Source: Mimachlamys varia (lineage: Eukaryota; Mollusca; Bivalvia; Pectinida; Pectinidae). Taken from it: 64,000 nucleotides of DNA. The translations under genes were made by a program, and so were the position numbers. Under the pieces are notes generated by a model, which was given only the letters and a program-made list of their open reading frames with translations, did not search any database and was not told the DNA's origin. Shown here piece after piece: positions 60,601 to 64,000 of the stretch; the first letter of the stretch is position 1, and each line of letters starts with the position of its first letter. The stretch lies in NCBI GenBank assembly GCA_947623455.1, contig OX392533.1, positions 30,874,229-30,938,228 of the forward strand. The letters are read 5' to 3'.

Positions 60601-63600
60601 TAATAATATTTATTTGTTATTTGTGCTATGGTTGCCATGGTAACCATCCGAAATATGCATAAATTATGCAAATGTAAATATTTGGTCTATTTTGATCAAT
60701 TTTTACATAGATTTTCACACAGCAACCATAGAGCGCATTCTTGAACAAAGTTTATATTTCTCCTAAAGATGTGGTATAAGTGCCCACATATTCTCATTTG
60801 ATATTAAGTTTGTTCAAGAATGCGCTCAATAGTTTCTAATAGAAAAACTATTCAAAAAGAGGCCAAAATTGACTAAATGGTCAAATTTCCCTAATTTATG
60901 CATATTTGAGATGGTTTCCATGACAACCAGAGTTGAAACAACAAATAATTATTGTTTCAGTTTTATCAGGGATGTACTCCATATTTGAAATACATTAATT
61001 TGAGAGTTCAATAATCTGCTTCAAAATTTGATAATTTGGGGGCAAAAAAAGGCCCAAACCATATATAGTCCTTTCCTTCATATGTACCGGTATGTCTCTT
61101 CATTTTCAAATGTCCATTTTCCGGAAATTTAAAGATTTTGATTCCTTGTTGAATTTGAAAGCAAAAAGGAACAGAAAATGGGGCACCGATTTTCAAATTT
61201 TTTCTGATACGCTGTTAAAGCCAATGAGTCTTGTTGAAAATACACTTGAAAGTCATAACAATTTGTGAAATTTGATACCCCAATTCTCTAACTTAAATAA
61301 TCTTATTGCTGATGCAGGTTACCAGGGCTTGTAAACACGAGATTCTTAGAGTGATGAGACGCCGAGCAAAGCGAGTAGAGTTAGACACAGAAATTGAAGC
61401 AAAATGTGTCAACGACTTGGGACGATTATGTTCTGATGGCCAGTCAGAAAATTATGAAAAAGGGGAGGTAAGAAATGCAATAACACATGTCTGCTACATT
61501 TCTAACCCTTCCTCCACTGTAGACCATTTGGATTCATCCAGATCAGTACATGGTAGATTCTACTGAAGTTATATAGGGGTGGAATGGCTGTTTTGTGTAC
61601 ATCTTTTACGTAGTTCTTGGTGAAATTATTCGTATGGTAGCCCTAAAATGTACTTTTGAGTCCAATATTGAGTTAGATATTTTACTTGAATAGCCCTAAC
61701 AAATTTGGATATAACTCAGAAAAGTGAAAGAATTTCGATTTTAGTCTAATGATAATATAAGTGCCAATACGCCTTACTGTTTAAGTTTAAACTGTCAAGT
61801 GACAAAATATAGTTTAATACATAAATCAAACATATAAGATCTGTGGCTAGGGTGTTTATAACAGTATATGGAAAATCTTTTCTGATATTTAACATGGGAA
61901 TAACTGAGGTTAATGTAGACATGTCTAAAAAACTTTGTACAATATATGTAATCTTAATGTCAGGGTTTGTCGTATCTAAGGCATTATTCTAATCACTTTA
62001 GTTGTACATCATATAAAATCTTGATGTCAGGACCTTTCATGTGTACAGCACAACGTCAAATTACTTAAGTTTTACATTAAGTAAAATGTAATATCGTTGT
62101 CAGCTTTTAAGTTGTACATTAATATATATAAAATCGTTGTCAGCTCTTAAGTTGTACATTAATATGTAATATCGCTGTCAGCTCTTAAGTTGTACATTAA
62201 TATATATAAAATCGCTGTCAGCTTTTATGTTGTACATTAATATATATACATATCGTTGTCAGCTCTGAAGTTATACATTAATATATATAATATTGTTGTC
62301 AGCTCTAAAGTTGTACATTAATATATATAATATTGTTGTCAGCTCTGAAGTTGTACATTAATATATATAATATTGTTGTCAGCTCTTAAGTTGTACATTA
62401 ATATATATATTTAATATTGTTGTCAGCTCTTAAGTTGTACATTAATATATATAATATTGTTGTCAGGTCTTAAGTTGTACATTAATATATATAATATCGT
62501 TGTCAGCTCTTTAAGTTGTACATTAATATATATAACATCATTGTCAGGAGCTGTCGTGTCTACAAGACAACTATGATGTCCTGGGAGAGGACTGTCAGGA
62601 TATCATTGGTAACATCACGGAGAGCCAAGACATGTACCTGGAGCTAGACAACCTTGTCATGAAGTCCTGTATGCCTATGATTAAAAAGTTCTGTCGGGAG
62701 GTTAGTTTTCAATGAAGTACTATAGAGTTACTGCAAGAAGTGATAGCACTGTTCTTATATAGAAATCTAAAGGCAAAATTGATTTGGTGTTCTAGAGGGT
62801 TTTGGCATATTGCAGTTCACTTAATATACAGACACAATTGATTTGGTGTTCTAGAGCGTTTTGACATATTGCAGTTCACTCAATATAAAGACACAATTGA
62901 TTTGGTGTTCTGGGAGGGTTTTGGCATATTGCAGTTCTCTTACAGACAGAATTGATTTGATGTTCTAGAGGGTTTTGGTATCGCAGTTCACTTAAAAAAA
63001 CACTGGTTGAAGTGGATACATGAAAGTTGTCTATACTGTTTATTAGTTGTCTGTATTCCTGTAGAGGACTATATGTTATATTTGATTCCTTGTTTGTATG
63101 AAGGAGATGGAAGATATACTGTTTCTACCACAATACCCCGAGTTATTCCACTCTCAGACCATAGTATAAACGTGCTGACTGTTGGATAAATATATGTTAT
63201 ATACCACTAGTGGAATATGACCCTGACTTTTGATTGGTTGAGAAGTTGAACATTGACTGGATACCGGATTGTTGACGTCGTCATCGGTTGTCGACGACGT
63301 CACAACTTGGGGGGAATATATGCGAGATGATGCGATTTCACGCAAATAGTCTGCGGTTCACTCCAAAAATCAACACTGACACTGCCGATTTAATATTGTG
63401 GTAAAAACAGGTAACACGACTCGTTATTGGATATGGAATTTATTTCACTCTCGTTAATTATTTTTCAAAAGTTACAAAAGACATGTTATATTCCTTGTTT
63501 GTTTGAAGGAGATGGAGGAGGATGCAGATGCTGAGGAGGTGATGGATTGTCTCATAGAGAACAAGCATGATCCGTCAATGGATGAAAAGTGTGCCGCTGG

Positions 63601-63619
63601 GGTGGAGCATCATCAGATT
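48162..63619 (+). CDS. GLG1: Golgi apparatus protein 1 (GLG1/ESL-1), N-terminal 760 residues
   Basis: Thirteen plus-strand exons join in phase to 760 codons and continue past the right edge; the vertebrate protein is nearly 1,200 residues. GLG1 is a type I Golgi membrane sialoglycoprotein (MG-160, CFR, E-selectin ligand 1) that binds FGFs and TGF-beta complexes (family knowledge). The start ATG lies in AAAATGG and begins a signal peptide (VLLFSVMLSFYVING). A polar linker follows to about 130, then a chain of GLG1 Cys-rich repeats with spaced Cys, Asp/Glu and Leu. Diagnostic segments include CGEDIISHCSRKS, FSDYRMVYGFVDEC, DDYHLDRPLFYACR, ERFCESTVAGQGRVYECLF, KTIHCLMEHARK and CLIENKHDPSMDEKC. 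N-glycosylation sequons occur in exons 3 (NLT), 4 (NVT) and 12 (NIT). The membrane span and tail are outside the window. Confidence 0.97.
49546..51165. mobile_element. possible DNA transposon with TAGGTGTCAACCTC ends
   Basis: TAGGTGTCAACCTC near 49546 and its exact complement GAGGTTGACACCTA near 51152 enclose 1.6 kb of GLG1 intron 1. I cannot read a clear target duplication. A separate MITE (50360-50759) is nested inside, and a 36-bp duplication with CTGCTCAAACTCCGATGG lies at 50089-50160. Confidence 0.6.
50360..50759. mobile_element. nested MITE, 400 bp
   Basis: CAATCTGATTAAAATCAGAT at the left is mirrored by ATTTTAATCAGATTG at the right. AGATCTTGAT / ACAAGGATCT extends the inverted ends. 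No coding capacity. Confidence 0.8.
52112..52144 (+). CDS. GLG1: GLG1 exon 2 (33-nt microexon)
   Basis: VAEEISSKCQN, matching the EISSDC segment of vertebrate GLG1. Acceptor TTTCAG and donor GTAAGT are both good, and the phase is 0 on both sides, so skipping it would remove 11 residues without a frameshift. Confidence 0.93.
52450..52536 (+). CDS. GLG1: GLG1 exon 3
   Basis: FVWQYKMNLTKDDRFEYAAD followed by EVCVKELKN. NLT is a sequon. Acceptor TTACAG, donor GTAAGT, phase 0 at both ends. Confidence 0.95.
53104..53322 (+). CDS. GLG1: GLG1 exon 4
   Basis: Residues 199-271, IPECGKLKKGGGQIIPCLVE through FSDYRMVYGFVDECSSDI to LQFEDSK. Donor GTACAT. One full Cys-rich repeat plus the start of the next. 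Confidence 0.95.
53440..53515 (-). mobile_element. tRNA-SINE remnant
   Basis: On the minus strand, AGTAACCAAGTAGAGTG then AAGGGTTCAAATCACAGTC look like a worn tRNA head. Lies in GLG1 intron 4. Confidence 0.45.
54005..54370. repeat. local duplication plus dispersed repeat
   Basis: The 54007-54090 sequence (CATGCACAGGCCCCTTGGCT, TGGCAAATACC) recurs at 54275-54370, where the second copy has gained a long C tract. Between them, 54170-54262 is a reverse copy of the 29220-29345 repeat. The second copy ends beside the exon 5 acceptor. Confidence 0.75.
54384..54629 (+). CDS. GLG1: GLG1 exon 5
   Basis: Residues 272-353: AVHSQGRTLHCLAKKISQLN, then DDYHLDRPLFYACRVDRERF, then VYECLFKHKFDADMSDE. The acceptor TTAAATAG lacks a strong pyrimidine tract, but AVHSQG aligns with the vertebrate DAHSQG. 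Donor GTAAGT. Confidence 0.93.
54751..56458. mobile_element. TTAA-flanked DNA element, 1.7 kb, with nested repeats
   Basis: Ends AGGCCCAATATATGTAACTT / AAGTTACGTATATTGGGCCT-like form inverted repeats of about 50 bp (extending through GCAAAACTTGAAGAGAAA), with TTAA on both sides (54747-54750, 56459-56462). This fits piggyBac or Kolobok-type targets. A second left-end copy at 54895-54920 and the array below suggest nested insertions. No transposase frame. Confidence 0.85.
54937..56085. repeat. 158-bp tandem array within an ATACCCCCCCGC-ended unit
   Basis: ATACCCCCCCGCAACGAAG begins the unit, with GTAGCGGGGGGGTATT near 56062 as its inverted partner. A TCTGTCCG microsatellite (54978-55056) is followed by about six 158-bp copies (55062-55998) containing GTTGTCCGGACAACTCCTCC, CTGGATCGATTTCAATAAAA and TGGTTGCCATGGTAACCAGG. 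Confidence 0.9.
56877..57063 (+). CDS. GLG1: GLG1 exon 6
   Basis: CRDKLTVRQRLIAEDVKVEK, CRLDIKENGCF, then an Asn/Asp-rich loop and LLCLENAHKRG. Acceptor TTACAG, donor GTAGGT. Ends with one base of the split Asp codon. Confidence 0.95.
57545..57774 (+). CDS. GLG1: GLG1 exon 7
   Basis: Residues 417-492, from TVITPECLAEMMDLRKTL through INTMCEGGLTRGGKTIHCLM to PPCVRA. Acceptor GTTACAG, donor GTAAGT. A G-rich run lies about 90 bp upstream. Confidence 0.96.
58424..58545 (+). CDS. GLG1: GLG1 exon 8
   Basis: LESLVREADVGSDFRMDRNL then QKACQEVVNIVCKDIHPGDA. Acceptor TTGTAG, donor GTAAGT at 58546. The last 45 bases of the exon and its donor are copied 101 bp downstream. Confidence 0.95.
58501..58702 (+). 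repeat. 101-bp tandem duplication of exon 8 end and donor
   Basis: GGTGGTCAATATTGTATGTA through GATGGGGAACAA occurs at 58501 and again at 58602, differing at few sites. The second copy keeps the donor GTAAGT at 58647. The start of a third copy (GGTGGTT) follows. Confidence 0.95.
59341..59442 (+). CDS. GLG1: GLG1 exon 9
   Basis: VINCLMDHLDSEYMTDLCEE then KMMQIQYFIVRDF. Acceptor TTTGAAG, donor GTAATG. The split codons make Glu533 and Arg567. Confidence 0.94.
60045..60210 (+). CDS. GLG1: GLG1 exon 10
   Basis: LDATLYKHCHQDAFKLCHAP then VLPCLFRHMKDHDTDPNLQ. Acceptor CATGCAG, donor GTACAG. Matches the LDPVLYRKC and FSCLYRH region of vertebrate GLG1. Confidence 0.95.
60483..61074. mobile_element. 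592-bp palindromic foldback MITE
   Basis: AAAGGACTATGTAGGGTTTT / AACCATATATAGTCCTTT are the ends of inverted arms of roughly 250 bp. The arms share TTGGCCCCCAAAT, ATTTCAAATATAGATTACAT and GGTTGCCATGGTAACC-type pieces. The centre (GAGCGCATTCTTGAACAAAG / CTTTGTTCAAGAATGCGCTC-like) also pairs. Lies in GLG1 intron 10. Confidence 0.87.
61318..61467 (+). CDS. GLG1: GLG1 exon 11
   Basis: VTRACKHEILRVMRRRAKRV then ELDTEIEAKCVNDLGRLCSD to YEKGE. Acceptor GATGCAG, donor GTAAGA, phase 0 at both ends. Confidence 0.95.
61955..62547 (+). repeat. 38-40 bp minisatellite ending at the exon 12 acceptor
   Basis: About a dozen copies of TTGTCAGCTCTTAAGTTGTA plus CATTAATATATATAA. The last copy supplies the genuine acceptor TTGTCAG of exon 12. 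Two diverged copies near 61961 and 62024 also resemble the first exon bases. Confidence 0.92.
62548..62700 (+). CDS. GLG1: GLG1 exon 12
   Basis: ELSCLQDNYDVLGEDCQDII then GNITESQDMYLELDNLVMKS to KKFCRE. NIT is a sequon shared in position with vertebrate GNLTE. Acceptor TTGTCAG, donor GTTAGT. Confidence 0.95.
62775..63000. repeat. 59-bp tandem repeat, four copies
   Basis: Repeated ATTGATTTGGTGTTCTAGAG and TTTTGGCATATTGCAGTTCA in GLG1 intron 12. Confidence 0.9.
63073..63117 (+). repeat. copy of the exon 13 acceptor and exon start
   Basis: ATGTTATATTTGATTCCTTG then TTTGTATGAAGGAGATGGAA matches 63483-63525, including polypyrimidine tract, AAG acceptor and GAGATGGA exon start. It lies 410 bp before the genuine site. 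Confidence 0.85.
63509..63619 (+). CDS. GLG1: GLG1 exon 13 (last in window)
   Basis: EMEEDADAEEVMDCLIENKH then DPSMDEKCAAGVEHHQI, matching the CLIQNKHQKDMNEKC segment of vertebrate GLG1. Acceptor TTTGAAG, donor GTAAGT at 63620. The gene continues to the right. Confidence 0.95.
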
Positions 63620-64000
63620 GTAAGTTTTCTTACAGGAAATAGTATCGGGAATCCGATTTGTCATTTCCAAATAATGCTTGGGGAATGTTTTAGGCTTTAC
63701 TGTTACATGCAATTTTCAATCCAAAAGAATTCAACACAGGACCTGTAAAATATACTTTAAATGAACAGTAATTTAGACAATTGAAGGGCTATGCTTCATT
63801 TCATAAATTGGCGCAGTTCTTGTAGATTAAACTACTGTCCATCAATATGCTCATGCCATGTAATAAACCCATGCGTATTATTACAAAAATGACTTTAAAT
63901 GCTGTTACATTGGCTTTAAATTATAGCCCCAGTCACTACATTGAGTAAGAGCTATACCAGAAATATGTATAAGGAAAGGTGGGGGAAGGGGTTCCGGGAA
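63620..64000. other. GLG1 intron, no feature recognised
   Basis: AT-rich intron sequence up to the window edge. Confidence 0.6.

Overview
The window is animal nuclear DNA: AT-rich, intron-dense and full of repeats. Short exons are joined by GT-AG splice sites, and the three genes have close vertebrate relatives. The repeat content (several tRNA-derived SINE families, hairpin MITEs, hAT-, pogo- and TTAA-type DNA elements, 'AAGAGGCCCAATGGG' elements and long minisatellites) suggests a mollusc, probably a bivalve. I cannot name the species. No prokaryotic or organellar gene is visible.

Three protein-coding genes were rebuilt exon by exon, with splice phases that agree at every junction. (1) AKTIP (FTS), minus strand, coding exons from 18373 down to 1180; its 3' end lies beyond base 1, and a likely non-coding first exon sits near 30162-30240. 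It encodes a catalytically inactive ubiquitin-E2-like protein. (2) RAB5IF (OPTI/RCAF1), minus strand, 44318 down to 37943; complete in four exons, 133 residues. It is a small ER/mitochondrial membrane protein of the Rab5ip/EMC6-like family. (3) GLG1 (Golgi apparatus protein 1), plus strand, 48162 to beyond the right edge; 13 exons give the first 760 residues, including the signal peptide and many Cys-rich repeats. All three gene families work in endomembrane biology (vesicle transport, membrane-protein insertion, Golgi), but nothing here shows that they act together.

Layout: 1-18.5 kb AKTIP coding exons, with a 3.8-kb minisatellite (10.26-14.04 kb) in one intron; 18.5-30.2 kb AKTIP 5' intron with hAT elements and MITEs; 30.3-37.9 kb intergenic, with a 1.44-kb array of 20-bp repeats; 37.9-44.3 kb RAB5IF, whose first intron holds a pogo-like element and a foldback/MULE-like element; 44.3-48.2 kb divergent intergenic region with a SINE; 48.2-64 kb GLG1 with TE-filled introns.

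I found no new multi-gene system. The most unusual pattern is that four exon borders (one in AKTIP, three in GLG1) lie beside local duplications that copy the splice site itself. The next best findings are an AKTIP leader with a start-stop uORF plus an overlapping uORF, a minisatellite split by a 740-bp transposon with a 7-bp target duplication, and several non-autonomous elements whose exact ends can be read.
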